Notes under the pieces: model-generated
Database searches by the model: none
Seen by the model: only the letters and a program-made list of their open reading frames with translations
What the model was told of the DNA's origin: nothing
Made by a program: the position numbers and the translations under genes
Part shown: in pieces, positions 50,951 through 59,538 of the stretch
Numbering within the stretch: the stretch's first letter is position 1
Layout: each line of letters starts with the position of its first letter
NCBI RefSeq assembly: GCF_028421645.1
Contig: NZ_CP116887.1
Coordinates: forward strand, 1,304,001 to 1,368,000
Direction: 5' to 3'
Source: Aneurinibacillus sp. Ricciae_BoGa-3
Lineage (GTDB): Bacteria > Bacillota > Bacilli > Aneurinibacillales > Aneurinibacillaceae
Length of the DNA: 64,000 bases

Positions 50951-52333
50951 TCATACCCACCGCAACCCTTTTGGATAGTGGTTTTTGAGCTGGCCGTTGA
51001 CGATTTTGCCCCACCCAAGCGGGTAACCGTCCACCGTTACAACGGTCCAGCCATTTTCGCTGCTGTCGACCATTAACGATTCTCCCCGGAGGTAGCGGAG
51101 TATGTCATCGTTATCTGCTGAAAAATCGGCGCTTCGTTTCCACTCCCCGGGTGTTAGGGAGAGGGCCAGCGCGTGGGAAGGCTCGAATCGGCCTTTCTTT
51201 AAGGTTCCAAGATGCCACCCTGCCCTTTTCACTTTGAGCCGGTTAAGGGAAGGCATTCCATCAGGGAGGATGTACAGCTGATCCCCAAACAACTCAAACC
51301 GGCCATCCGGAAGAATGGTGAGGGCATCGTTACAGAAGGCTTCAAACAACTTCTGTACGTCAGCTGTCAGCTTTTTATCTTTTTGTGCAGGGACGGCTGT
51401 TTCTGTGTCACCCGCGCTTTTGCGCATGCGGGCGATATAGTGGCCCTCTCCCTTTAAGCGGTGCGGCCACAGCCGCATCGTTTCCACAAGCTCAGACGGG
51501 TTAACAGTATTTGCGTCGCTCCATTCAGGCACGCCGTGCGCAAAGAAAGCAGACAGTGGTGATTCTTCCAGCGTAAAATCCTTCCGCCGGTTAAGGAATG
51601 CAGCTATCTGGCTTTCATTTTCCGAGGGTGCAAACGTACAGGTGGAATAGACAAGTACTCCCCCGGGCTTTAGCATGTCTGCCGCCTGATCAAGTATGTC
51701 TTTTTGCATGGCGGCACACTGTGCGACTTTGTTTTCGGACCAATCTTCCACCGCTTCACTGAGCTTCCTGAACATACCTTCTCCGGAGCATGGCGCATCG
51801 ACGACAATTTTGTCAAAATAGGAGGGGAAGCGTTCAGCCAGTTTATCCGGGGGTTCGTTGGTGACCAGGATATTGCGCGCGCCCCATCTTTCTACATTTT
51901 CCGATAGGATTTTTGCCCGGGCAGGGTGAATTTCATTAGAGAGCAACATTCCCGTGTTACCGAGATAGCCGGATATTTGGGTCGTTTTGCCTCCTGGTGC
52001 CGCGCACAAATCCAGCACCCGATCACCGGGTTCAGGTACGAGCACTTCTACCACAGCCATGGCGCTTGGTTCCTGCATGTAATAAAGCCCCGCCGCATGG
52101 TACGGGTGTTTTCCTGGGCGGTCATCTTCGCCGTAATAAAAGCCGGTTGGACACCAGGGAACAGGCTCCAGGCGGAAAGGCAGATGTACCGTAAAATTTT
52201 CCTGCGCAACTTTTTGCGGATTCAACCGTAAACCTTGTACAGATTCATTTTCATAACTCGCCATAAAAGCTGTAAAATCTTCAGGAGACAACATTTTTCT
52301 CATTCGTTCCATAAATGAATGGGGTAACAGCAT
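50951..52333 (-). CDS. rsmF: 16S rRNA (cytosine-C5)-methyltransferase, RsmF/YebU-like
   Basis: 460 residues. SAM-binding 'VLDLCAAPGGKTTQISGYLG' near residue 108, 'DKIVVDAPCSGEGMFRK' near 173 (first catalytic Cys) and 'LVYSTCTFAPSENE' near 225 (second Cys) mark the NOL1/NOP2/Sun family. The C-terminal extension of about 170 residues is the RsmF-type RNA-binding region. Methylates C5 of cytosine in rRNA; the exact position is not known from sequence. AAAGGACTG precedes the ATG. Confidence 0.93.
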   Translation of the reverse strand: MLLPHSFMERMRKMLSPEDFTAFMASYENESVQGLRLNPQKVAQENFTVHLPFRLEPVPWCPTGFYYGEDDRPGKHPYHAAGLYYMQEPSAMAVVEVLVPEPGDRVLDLCAAPGGKTTQISGYLGNTGMLLSNEIHPARAKILSENVERWGARNILVTNEPPDKLAERFPSYFDKIVVDAPCSGEGMFRKLSEAVEDWSENKVAQCAAMQKDILDQAADMLKPGGVLVYSTCTFAPSENESQIAAFLNRRKDFTLEESPLSAFFAHGVPEWSDANTVNPSELVETMRLWPHRLKGEGHYIARMRKSAGDTETAVPAQKDKKLTADVQKLFEAFCNDALTILPDGRFELFGDQLYILPDGMPSLNRLKVKRAGWHLGTLKKGRFEPSHALALSLTPGEWKRSADFSADNDDILRYLRGESLMVDSSENGWTVVTVDGYPLGWGKIVNGQLKNHYPKGLRWV

Positions 52334-52460
52334 GTGCGTTCAGTCCTTTATCATTGCTTGCAGATATCTTACCAAAAAAATAAAAAACAAGCATCTTATA
52401 CAGGAAAACGACGAAAATAATCGAAATAATGATAGGGAAGAAGATGGAGAAGGTGATGAA

Positions 52461-53267
52461 GTGAACACTCTTTCACGTGTCGACAAATACCGGAAGCGCA
52501 AAGATAAGCGGAAAGACGGGCGTATTTATTTTCGCATTGCTCTCGCAATCTTTTACATCGCTATCTTTTACATACTGGTAGATTATATCAAAGTTCCTTC
52601 CGAGTATTCGATACGCGTGGGGCTTGAAGTAGGGTTGTTTTTTATAAGTATTATCTTTCTGGATTTATATTTGCAGGCTTTCACTGTGATTTCAACAAAG
52701 CCTGTCAAGAAATTTGAAGGAAAAGCGCTCCGGGCAAATCCGCTGCTCATTACCTGCTGGGTTATTTCGCTGGTCTATCATATGGGTCTTGGGCTGTTGA
52801 GCTCGATGCAAATTCCGCTTCCTTATTACTTTAGCGGGCTGGTGTTTTCGATCGGCCTGCTGATCGTTACGCTGGGCCATTTCTTTAGCTATTTTGCCCA
52901 TGTCAAACTGGAGCGTAAGTGGGCTGTAGAGGAGATTTATGCAACGGATCAGCGGAATGCCTATGAAATGATCCGTGACTGCCAGTCCAGTTATTACTGG
53001 ATACAGGAAGCTATCAAGCATAATGATGAAGTGGCACAAATGATGAAGTGGAACAATTTTGACCGGACCATGGAAGAGCACATGTATGATTTGCAGCCCT
53101 ATTTTCAGCGTACGATTTTTACGAATAAGGATTTGGAACGTATTAGGAGTATTGGCGTATGGTTCGATAACATGCGCCGGGTTATCCAGGAACACCCGAA
53201 TTACCGCCCTGTGAAAACGCGGACAGCTGAAGAAATACCGCTTAGAAAAAGGAGAAAAGACTCATGA
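52461..53267 (+). CDS. Membrane protein of unknown function
   Basis: 268 residues. A basic N-terminus (KYRKRKDKRKDG) is followed by four helices (about 27-45, 55-78, 100-120, 130-150) and a soluble helical C-terminus rich in charged residues ('QSSYYWIQEAIKHNDEVAQM'). The frame is open to 52332, but the extra 43 residues are very acidic and polar, and AAGGTGATG before GTG 52461 makes that start likely. Its stop overlaps the aldolase gene by ATGA, so the two are co-translated. No family recognised. Confidence 0.75.
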   Translation: MNTLSRVDKYRKRKDKRKDGRIYFRIALAIFYIAIFYILVDYIKVPSEYSIRVGLEVGLFFISIIFLDLYLQAFTVISTKPVKKFEGKALRANPLLITCWVISLVYHMGLGLLSSMQIPLPYYFSGLVFSIGLLIVTLGHFFSYFAHVKLERKWAVEEIYATDQRNAYEMIRDCQSSYYWIQEAIKHNDEVAQMMKWNNFDRTMEEHMYDLQPYFQRTIFTNKDLERIRSIGVWFDNMRRVIQEHPNYRPVKTRTAEEIPLRKRRKDS

Positions 53268-54316
53268 AGATGATAGATTTTCGCAGCGATACACTGACCA
53301 AACCGACTGAGGAAATGCGCCGCCTGATGTATGAAGCGGAAGTCGGGGACGATGTATACGGTGAAGATCCCACCGTTCGCCGCCTTGAAGAACGGGCAGC
53401 GGAAATGCTGGGACATGAAGATGCTTTATTTGTGACGAGCGGTACGCAGGGAAACCAGGTAGCGCTGCTTACGCACTGTCGGGTGGGAGAGGAAATTATT
53501 TTAGAAGCTGATGCCCACATTTTTCTGTATGAAGGTGCAGGCCCTGCTGCGCTTGGCGGCATCCAGCTTCACACAGTTGCCGGAACAGCCGGTGTTTTGT
53601 CTGTAGATGATGTTCGAAAAGCCGTCCGTGATGAGAACGACATACACCAGCCCCGTACCCGCCTTATTTGCGTGGAGAATACCCACAATAAAGCAGGCGG
53701 CCGCGTGATTCCGGTGGAGAAACTGCGTGAACTTTACCTGTTGGCGAGGGAACGATCCATTCAGGTTCACATGGATGGAGCGCGCCTTTTTAATGCCGTT
53801 GTGGCATCAGGTACATCTGCGCAGGAGTATGGCGAGTATGTGGACTCGGCGCAAATCTGTCTTTCCAAGGGTTTAAGCGCACCGATTGGATCTGTGCTGA
53901 CCGGCTCCAAGGAATTTATAACTGAGGCCCGCAGATGGCGCAAACGGCTTGGCGGGGGCATGCGTCAGGCTGGTGTGATTGCGGCACCGGGGCTTTATGC
54001 ACTGGAACATATGGTGGACCGATTGGAAGATGACCATCACAATGCGAAGAAACTAGCACAATATCTGGGCAGCATTCCGGGCCTCCAAGTGAATGTGGAT
54101 GCGGTGGAAACCAACATTCTTATGTGCGATATTACGGCATCGGGTCTCTCCAATGACGCGTTTCAGGAGAAACTTACAGAGGCCGGCGTACGAGCTTCGA
54201 ACTTCGGCGAGGGTATTATCCGTTTTGTCACCCATCGCCACATTACCGCAGAAGATGTAGAAGAAACATACAGCCGTCTTTCCGGTGTCCTGAAAGGATT
54301 AACGGTAATTAAATAA
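53264..54316 (+). CDS. ltaE: Low-specificity L-threonine aldolase
   Basis: 350 residues, PLP fold-type I. Cleaves L-threonine or L-allo-threonine to glycine and acetaldehyde. 'DFRSDTLTKPTEEMR' at the N-terminus, 'GEDPTVRRLEERAAEMLG', 'HMDGARLFNA' near 168 and 'ICLSKGLSAPIGSVL' near 200 (PLP lysine) are family blocks. Start overlaps the previous stop; AAAGGAGAAAAG upstream. Confidence 0.95.
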   Translation: MKMIDFRSDTLTKPTEEMRRLMYEAEVGDDVYGEDPTVRRLEERAAEMLGHEDALFVTSGTQGNQVALLTHCRVGEEIILEADAHIFLYEGAGPAALGGIQLHTVAGTAGVLSVDDVRKAVRDENDIHQPRTRLICVENTHNKAGGRVIPVEKLRELYLLARERSIQVHMDGARLFNAVVASGTSAQEYGEYVDSAQICLSKGLSAPIGSVLTGSKEFITEARRWRKRLGGGMRQAGVIAAPGLYALEHMVDRLEDDHHNAKKLAQYLGSIPGLQVNVDAVETNILMCDITASGLSNDAFQEKLTEAGVRASNFGEGIIRFVTHRHITAEDVEETYSRLSGVLKGLTVIK

Positions 54317-54331
54317 AACTATTTTGTACAC

Positions 54332-54604
54332 AAGAAAAACATTGTGAGGCCCATGTCCGCACCTTTCTTTCCCCCTATGGAGCGTGTGGAACAGAGGGCG
54401 AAAAAGACCGGCAACCTGTCCCCATCATTGAGATACCCAGATGTTGCACCTAAACGGTATAAAGGAATCTAGGGCCATTGCCTGCGCTTACGCTTGCCAC
54501 TGACCAAGATTCCCTAATGCCGGTCCGTCCGACGTTCCACAAAGCGGCCGAAAAAACTTCTATGAGGGGAAAGGAGAGAGCGGCATGGCCCACGATGTTT
54601 TTCT
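54332..54604. repeat. Dispersed MITE-like hairpin element, copy 3 (most complete)
   Basis: 273 bp. Ends AAGAAAAACATTGTGAGG...CTTTCTTTCCCC and GGGGAAAGGAGAGAGC...CGATGTTTTTCT form the terminal inverted repeat. Inner arms TGGAACAGAGGGCG...GACCGGCA and TGCCGGTCCGTCCGACGTTCCA pair next. The centre holds a further hairpin, GGAATCT...AGATTCC (54464-54513), with loop GCCTGCGCTTACGCTTGCC, related to the loop in the copy 2 insert. The right end abuts the tetR promoter (TTGACA at 54610). Confidence 0.87.
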
Positions 54605-54609
54605 AACTC

Positions 54610-54650
54610 TTGACAAACCGACCGACGGTTTGTGTTCTAATGTTAGAACA
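54610..54650 (+). promoter_or_regulatory. tetR promoter and operators
   Basis: TTGACA (54610-54615) overlaps the inverted repeat CAAACCG-ACCGA-CGGTTTG (54614-54632). Directly after it is a perfect 18-bp palindrome, TGTTCTAATGTTAGAACA (54633-54650), containing a TCTAAT -10-like box. A variant of the first site, CAAACCGTTGGTCGGTATG, is at about 55340-55358 before the next gene. Confidence 0.7.
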
Positions 54651-54667
54651 TCGACAGGAGTTTAAAC

Positions 54668-55267
54668 ATGGTTATTCATAATGACAATCCCAGCTTTCAA
54701 TTGCTTGTATCTACAACAGAAGAACTTATTCAGGAAAAGGGGTGCCGTCAGACCACCCTGCAGGAAATTATCAACCGTTCCGGCCTTTCCAAGGGTGCTA
54801 TTTATCATTATGTACGCAGCAAGGACGAATTGTTTGCTTTAATTCTCCAGGAAAAAATTGAAGAGATTAACGCAAGTTTTCTGCAAACAGTGGAGAAAGC
54901 CCAGTGTGGTGATTTACTTAATCCGCTGAGTGCGATTTCAAGCGGCTTATTCCAGCAGGCAGCCAAAGCCCAAAGTGTTACCAACCAAATCTTTATTTAT
55001 CTGCTGAGCCAGCAGGATAAGCCGGAAATCAAAGAAATTCTGCACAACGTATTTGAATACTCTATCCAGACATCAATGAGATGGCTCAATATCGGTAAAC
55101 AGGGTGGCGCAATTTCGGAGAGTCTTGATGTCAAAAAAACCGCGATTTTTTTAATGGTGATGACGTACGGGTTGCGGGTCGTAAACAGTTTATCCTCCCT
55201 GTCGGAAGAGTTTGGGGAAGAAGACCTCTTGGCGATGATGGCCCGTGTAATTGGCGGCCTGGATTAA
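54668..55267 (+). CDS. TetR-family regulator
   Basis: 199 residues. N-terminal HTH about 10-58 ('TEELIQEKGCRQTTLQEIIN', 'SGLSKGAIYHYVRSKDELFA'), then an alpha-helical ligand domain. CGACAGGAG lies 6 bp before ATG. Probably represses itself and the oxidoreductase downstream by the shared CAAACCG-type sites. The long-chain or polyketide-like ligand cannot be deduced. Confidence 0.93.
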   Translation: MVIHNDNPSFQLLVSTTEELIQEKGCRQTTLQEIINRSGLSKGAIYHYVRSKDELFALILQEKIEEINASFLQTVEKAQCGDLLNPLSAISSGLFQQAAKAQSVTNQIFIYLLSQQDKPEIKEILHNVFEYSIQTSMRWLNIGKQGGAISESLDVKKTAIFLMVMTYGLRVVNSLSSLSEEFGEEDLLAMMARVIGGLD

Positions 55268-55338
55268 TATCCTCAATTTTTTATTCAGGCCCATATCTTC
55301 GCCTGACAAAAATGGGTGGACCTATTTTTTTATCGATT

Positions 55339-55359
55339 AACAAACCGTTGGTCGGTATG
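55339..55359 (+). promoter_or_regulatory. Second TetR site, before the oxidoreductase
   Basis: CAAACCG-TTGGT-CGGTATG: same half-sites and spacing as the operator before tetR, with two mismatches in the right arm. Confidence 0.6.
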
Positions 55360-55392
55360 TATGGACGGAACACATTTATAGGGGGAAGCAGA

Positions 55393-56544
55393 ATGGATAC
55401 GATGGGCAATGAGCAGGTGGAAAAAATTCAAGCGAATAAAATGTTTGATGTTATTGTGATTGGTTCGGGAATTGGCGGCCTGGCGGCTGCGGTTGAGTTA
55501 GCCGCTACCGGGCTTGCCGTGCTTGTTGTGGAGCAGCACTACCTGTATGGGGGCGCATGCACAACCTATACGCGCAGGGGTGGTTTTAAATTTGACGCGG
55601 GGGTTGAATCAATCAGCGGCCTGGGCCAGAACGGGCCGGTTCGCCATTTTTTACTAAAGCATAACCTATTCGATGATATCAAATGGGTCAGGAATACGTA
55701 TCAATTCCGCTGCGGCGACAACACCTATTCTATTCCAGCAGATTTTGGGCAGTGGCGGGATAGGCTCGCCTCGCTTTTTCCGGATGAAGCGGCTGGCATT
55801 CACAAATTGTTTCATGAACTAAAAAGCGCCTACTTCGAAATGTATGATGCTTTCGCAGCGGACAGAATAACCGTATTGGTTCCGCAGACGGAAGAAGAGA
55901 TACAGAACTATGCAGCCGCACACCCCCATTTCTTACGATGGAGACGATCTACATGGCGTGAGCTGCTGGATGCTTTTATAAAAGCTCCGCTTTTGCGAAG
56001 TATTCTTTCGATGCTGACTGGATATGTAGGTGACCTGGGTGAGGAAACGCCGGCCAGCAGCATGATCCCCATTATGGGCTACTTTATTGAAGGGGGATTT
56101 CGTCCGGAAGGTGGTTCCGGCGTGCTGGCGGCGAAGCTGGTAGAGCGCCTGCGGTCGTACGGTGGAGAAGTGGTCGGCTCCACGAAAGTGCAGTCTATAC
56201 TGATGCAAGGAGGGCGAGTAAAGGGAGTCCAGACAGACAAAGGCACCTTCTACGCACCAGTCATTATTTCGAATGCAGATCCGAGAGTTACGTATGAACA
56301 ATTGGTGGGGCTGGAAAATCTACCGGCAGTATATGGGCGCAAGGTCAAAGAGCTTACACCTTCCATGTCGTTTTTCGGATGGGCTGCGTCACTGGACCGT
56401 CCGTTCTATACCGCTGAGTTGATTTCTTATGTACTTCCAGAACCAGTGCGGCTTGAGAAGTCAGGCCAGCTCGTTTCGGCGCTGGGCATCCAGTCTGCTT
56501 CGGCTGCGGATCCGTCGCCGGTGCCGAAACTGCACAAATGGTGA
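55393..56544 (+). pseudogene. C-terminally truncated CrtI-like FAD oxidoreductase (phytoene desaturase / retinol saturase family)
   Basis: 383 residues from ATG 55393 (GGGGGAAG upstream; the frame is open from 55312). Rossmann motif 'VIVIGSGIGGLAAAVELAAT' near residue 20, 'VVEQHYLYGGACTTYTRRGG', 'GGSGVLAAKLVERLRSYGG' near 235 and 'VIISNADPRVTYEQL' are typical of the CrtI/NAD(P)-FAD family. Members have about 490-500 residues; the C-terminal 110 or so, holding the second FAD-binding segment with 'G-x-P/GxxxSG' motifs, are absent. Probably inactive. A short run in another frame (56478-56575) resembles a family C-terminus and may be what is left after a deletion. Confidence 0.75.
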
Positions 56545-56607
56545 AACGCTATATTGCGATGCCGGAGTCGTGTTAGCTGGCTAAGCCCCGTCAGCATAGT
56601 ACCAAAA

Positions 56608-56643
56608 GCAAAAGGCCAGCAGGTAATCCTTCTGGCCTTTATC
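56608..56643. terminator. Terminator shared by convergent genes
   Basis: AAAGGCCAG, 12-nt loop, CTGGCCTTT; A-rich left, T-rich right. It overlaps the last codons of the lipoprotein gene. Confidence 0.75.
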
Positions 56644-57184
56644 CATTGGCAACGCGCAACTGATCCACTTTTCCGCCCCGCGTCAGTGTGACGGTGATGG
56701 GTACCGGGTAAAGCTTTCCGGGCACAGTGGTGAAGACGCTCCCCGTCATACGGTACAGCATGCGTCCGTTATCCAATTCTGTTTTCTGATTGATGGCAAC
56801 AGATGATAAAGACGGTAAGTCTACGTTGTCAACTTTAAAAACCGTGTGCTGATTTTTGCCGCTGCGAAGCAGGCTCAGCAGCGCGTCTTTGTTGTTGGAT
56901 TGCCCGCTTATTTCATGAAAATTTTGCGCAAGAGCTTCAGCGATAAACTCCGCAATTTTTCGATCCTGCAGGGAGGCTTTTGAATTGGCGGCAGCACGCT
57001 TCCATTTCGCAATAGAGCTATTCTTTACCTTGATTTGCCCCTGGATCCATCTGCCCACCTGCGCTTTGGCCGGGCTTGACTGGATGGCACTTGCGGCGGG
57101 TGTAGAGGTTGTGGAACAGCCTGTAGTGCCCGTTAACAGGCATGTCCCCACCACTAGGGTTGCTGCTAGACGCTGGCCTTTCAT
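56639..57184 (-). CDS. Putative lipoprotein of unknown function
   Basis: 181 residues. Signal peptide followed by 'LLTGTTGCSTTSTPAASA' (Cys about 23); the lipobox is weak at -3. Then a low-complexity Ser/Thr/Ala linker and a mixed domain ('AKWKRAAANSKASLQDRKIA', 'GSVFTTVPGKLYPVPITVTL'). AAGGAAAC precedes ATG 57184; the longer frame to 57340 overlaps the neighbouring methyltransferase and is not used. No family recognised. Confidence 0.7.
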   Translation of the reverse strand: MKGQRLAATLVVGTCLLTGTTGCSTTSTPAASAIQSSPAKAQVGRWIQGQIKVKNSSIAKWKRAAANSKASLQDRKIAEFIAEALAQNFHEISGQSNNKDALLSLLRSGKNQHTVFKVDNVDLPSLSSVAINQKTELDNGRMLYRMTGSVFTTVPGKLYPVPITVTLTRGGKVDQLRVANG

Positions 57185-57285
57185 AGCGTGTTTCCTTTCT
57201 ATCTTTAAGAATGTGCTATAAAGTTTTACACGTACCAGCGAAGATAGTTGCGGAAATTTGTTAAAATTGACCGAAAGAAGAAATG

Positions 57286-57993
57286 TTATCCGATGGCAGG
57301 CCTGGCATAAAACATCCACAGAAAGCTTAAAGCCTGGCATAACTCCAGCGAAAGGCGGCTTGTCATATCGTCTGTGACTCCGCGCTTATAGACACCATCC
57401 TGATGGACAACTTCGAAACCTGTGTCACCGAGCAGCCTCGCGCATTCCCATGGCATGATGGTATTCATAATAACTTCTTTTCCATGCAGCCGTTTGTAAC
57501 TATGCTGGCGGGGAGCGGCGGTGGGCCCCAGTACACCAATCGCTAGTATGCCATCCGGCTTCAGATGGCGCTTTAATTCGAGCAGAACATTGTGTGGATA
57601 AGAAGTCCACTCCAGTACGTTTATCGCCATAATACTCTGGAAGTACTCCTTATCAAAAGGCAGGCTGGTTACATCCCCCTGCTGGAATGACAGGCGCATA
57701 TCCGGTGAAATCCGCGCGCTGGCTTTCTCAATCATTTGGCCAGCCAGGTCGATCCCTGTCACTTCAAAACCCTTCTGTGCCAGCAGCATGCTGCCATACC
57801 CATCCCCGCAGCCAGCATCCAGCACGGGTCCCTTTGCAGGCTGAATGTAGCGCGTCAAAACAGGAATAATATTTTTTCGGCTGCCCTCTTCCCACATCTC
57901 CCTGCTGTTTGCCTGCCAGTTATCAGACATCTTATTCCACTGCTCCTGGCAAGCCTGATGCCAATCGAATCCCATTTCCCAATCCTCCCCCAT
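57286..57993 (-). CDS. SAM-dependent methyltransferase (class I)
   Basis: 235 residues. Motif I 'VLDAGCGDGYGSMLLAQKG' near 54, 'VTGIDLAGQMIEKA' (acidic end of beta 2), 'FQQGDVTSLPF' near 100, 'SIMAINVLEWTSYP' motif IV. Small-molecule methyltransferase of the UbiE/Methyltransf_11 type; substrate unknown. GAGGATTGGG upstream of the ATG. Confidence 0.9.
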   Translation of the reverse strand: MGEDWEMGFDWHQACQEQWNKMSDNWQANSREMWEEGSRKNIIPVLTRYIQPAKGPVLDAGCGDGYGSMLLAQKGFEVTGIDLAGQMIEKASARISPDMRLSFQQGDVTSLPFDKEYFQSIMAINVLEWTSYPHNVLLELKRHLKPDGILAIGVLGPTAAPRQHSYKRLHGKEVIMNTIMPWECARLLGDTGFEVVHQDGVYKRGVTDDMTSRLSLELCQALSFLWMFYARPAIG

Positions 57994-58141
57994 GTTTTGT
58001 TACTTTAACTTTATTCGAAAAAGAAGCCCGCGCCAAGCAGATAACAAAAATGAGAATACTTAGGGCCAGCGTTAAAGTGGTTTTTTGGGTAAGATTTGTT
58101 TATGATAATACTAATTGAGACGAAAGTGTGAGGCGAGCGTA

Positions 58142-58948
58142 TTGCAAAACACGGAAAAAAAACAATGGGGCGTTTTGGCCAGGGACTGCGCTATTGAAGC
58201 GGGGAAGTTAATCAAACGCATGCTGGAAGAGCCGCTTGAAGTGATGTATAAAAGTTCTGCTTCGGATCTGGTTACCTCTGTAGATAGAGCGGTGGAGAAG
58301 TTTGTGATCAATACCGTGCTTGGAGCATATCCCGATCACGGGATTCTCGGAGAAGAGGGCCTCTTTACCGACGATATCTCCGGCATGGACACCATATGGG
58401 TAATCGATCCGATTGATGGGACAACCAATTTTGTTCACCAGAAGCTTAATTACTGTGTATCCATTGCTGTGTACCACAAAGGGGAGGCGCAGGTAGGTGT
58501 CGTTTATGACCCGACACGCGAAGAGCTTTTCTATGCGGAGAAAGGGAATGGCGCTTTCTTAAACGACGAGCCGCTGCCTAAGCCTCGTCAGATGGTGATG
58601 GAGGAATTGCTCCTGGCTAGCAGCGTAATTTGGAATAGGAGAGCAATGAAATCGGGGCTTGCCGCGAACATTCAGGACCTTGCCCTGCGTTCGAGAGGCA
58701 TGCGCGTGCTTGGCGTAGCGGCCCTGGAATTGGCGTACGTGGCGGCAGGCAGATTGGATGCTTATATTAGCCTGTCTCTCAATGCCTGGGACTATGGAGC
58801 AGGCAAATTGCTCGTTGAAGAAGCGGGTGGCACGATTACGAGGCTCGATGGCAAGGAAATTCCATTCGGTGAGAAGAGCAGCATACTGGCGGGCAATCCG
58901 CACATTTATCCAAAAGTACTTGAACTGTTAGGCACGAAGCGTGTATAA
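58142..58948 (+). CDS. Inositol monophosphatase family protein (SuhB/YktC-like)
   Basis: About 268 residues. Metal-binding motifs: 'GILGEEG' near 66, 'WVIDPIDGTTNFVHQ' near 88 (DPIDGTT signature) and 'LNAWDYGAGKLLVEEAGG' near 212 (WD motif). Hydrolyses inositol-1-phosphate or a similar sugar phosphate with Mg2+. TTG 58142 follows GTGAGGCGA; another TTG at 58115 is in frame but without a site. The end of the gene contains the promoter of the que operon. Confidence 0.92.
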   Translation: MQNTEKKQWGVLARDCAIEAGKLIKRMLEEPLEVMYKSSASDLVTSVDRAVEKFVINTVLGAYPDHGILGEEGLFTDDISGMDTIWVIDPIDGTTNFVHQKLNYCVSIAVYHKGEAQVGVVYDPTREELFYAEKGNGAFLNDEPLPKPRQMVMEELLLASSVIWNRRAMKSGLAANIQDLALRSRGMRVLGVAALELAYVAAGRLDAYISLSLNAWDYGAGKLLVEEAGGTITRLDGKEIPFGEKSSILAGNPHIYPKVLELLGTKRV

Positions 58949-58949
58949 T
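58920..58949 (+). promoter_or_regulatory. Sigma-A promoter of the que operon
   Basis: TTGAAC (58920-58925), 18-bp spacer, TATAAT (58944-58949); lies across the end of the IMPase gene. Confidence 0.75.
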
Positions 58950-58959
58950 ATCCGAGTTA

Positions 58960-59002
58960 GACGTTGTTGTGTGGAATAAACCAACGTTAAAAAGACCACC
59001 AG
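58960..59002 (+). promoter_or_regulatory. Candidate preQ1-I riboswitch
   Basis: P1 ACGTTG (58961-58966) with CAACGT (58982-58987); the loop begins TTG and ends with a C next to P1, the place of the preQ1-pairing C. The A-rich stretch TAAAAAGA follows, and CCAC (58996-58999) can pair with GTGG in the loop to make the pseudoknot. CACCAG (58997-59002) can instead pair with CTGGTG in the terminator. Position before queDECF supports it. Confidence 0.7.
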
Positions 59003-59019
59003 AGTCTTGTTATGTGAAT

Positions 59020-59048
59020 CCCCTGGTGCAGGGGATTTTTTTATTTTT
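59020..59048 (+). terminator. Riboswitch-controlled terminator before queD
   Basis: CCCCTG, GTG loop, CAGGGG, then ATTTTTTTATTTTT. Very strong; it needs antitermination for the que genes to be expressed. Confidence 0.9.
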
Positions 59049-59067
59049 ATAGACGGGAGTGAGTGGC

Positions 59068-59538
59068 ATGTCCGAATATACGATTCCGGAGAAAATCCAG
59101 CGCCTTCATGTGGATATTGCGCCAGAACAGCTCCGCTACCACAAGCGGCGTGTGGCTTTGACCAAGGAATTTACGTTTGACTCCGCACACCACCTTCATT
59201 TATATGAGGGCAAATGCAAAAGCCTTCATGGCCATACGTACAGGCTGATCGTCACCGTCAGCGGGTTTGTGAATGAGATTGGCATTTGTGTGGATTTCGC
59301 GGATATAAAAAAGATATACGAAGAGACGATCAAGCAAAAACTTGACCATAAATATTTAAATGAGGTTCTGCCGCCCATGAACACAACAGCGGAAAATATG
59401 ATTGTGTGGATTTGGGAACAAATCGCGGCAAGGCTGGATGAGCTGGGTTTAACCGACCTTGGAACCCGCCTGGAGGAATTGGTTCTGTATGAAACGCCGA
59501 CCAGCTATGCCACACTGAAAAGAGAGTGGATGCAATGA
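59068..59538 (+). CDS. queD: 6-carboxy-5,6,7,8-tetrahydropterin synthase
   Basis: 156 residues. It converts dihydroneopterin triphosphate to carboxytetrahydropterin in queuosine synthesis. Zinc ligands in 'FTFDSAHHLHLYEGKC' (about residue 38) and 'SLHGHTYRLIV' (about 55-57); Cys in 'KCKSLHGH' is the catalytic one. GGGAGTG sets ATG 59068. Overlaps queE by ATGA. Confidence 0.97.
   Translation: MSEYTIPEKIQRLHVDIAPEQLRYHKRRVALTKEFTFDSAHHLHLYEGKCKSLHGHTYRLIVTVSGFVNEIGICVDFADIKKIYEETIKQKLDHKYLNEVLPPMNTTAENMIVWIWEQIAARLDELGLTDLGTRLEELVLYETPTSYATLKREWMQ

Noticed and set aside
50764-51018. 84-codon minus-strand frame downstream of the rRNA methyltransferase
   Set aside because: It overlaps the methyltransferase end in another frame, has no ribosome site and no recognisable family.
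54316-54620. Target-site duplication around the repeat copies
   Set aside because: No convincing direct repeat of 2-9 bp flanks copy 1 or copy 3; the exact ends are uncertain by a few bases.
57185-57340. N-terminal extension of the lipoprotein gene to 57340
   Set aside because: It would put 52 non-signal residues before a good signal peptide and overlap the methyltransferase gene.
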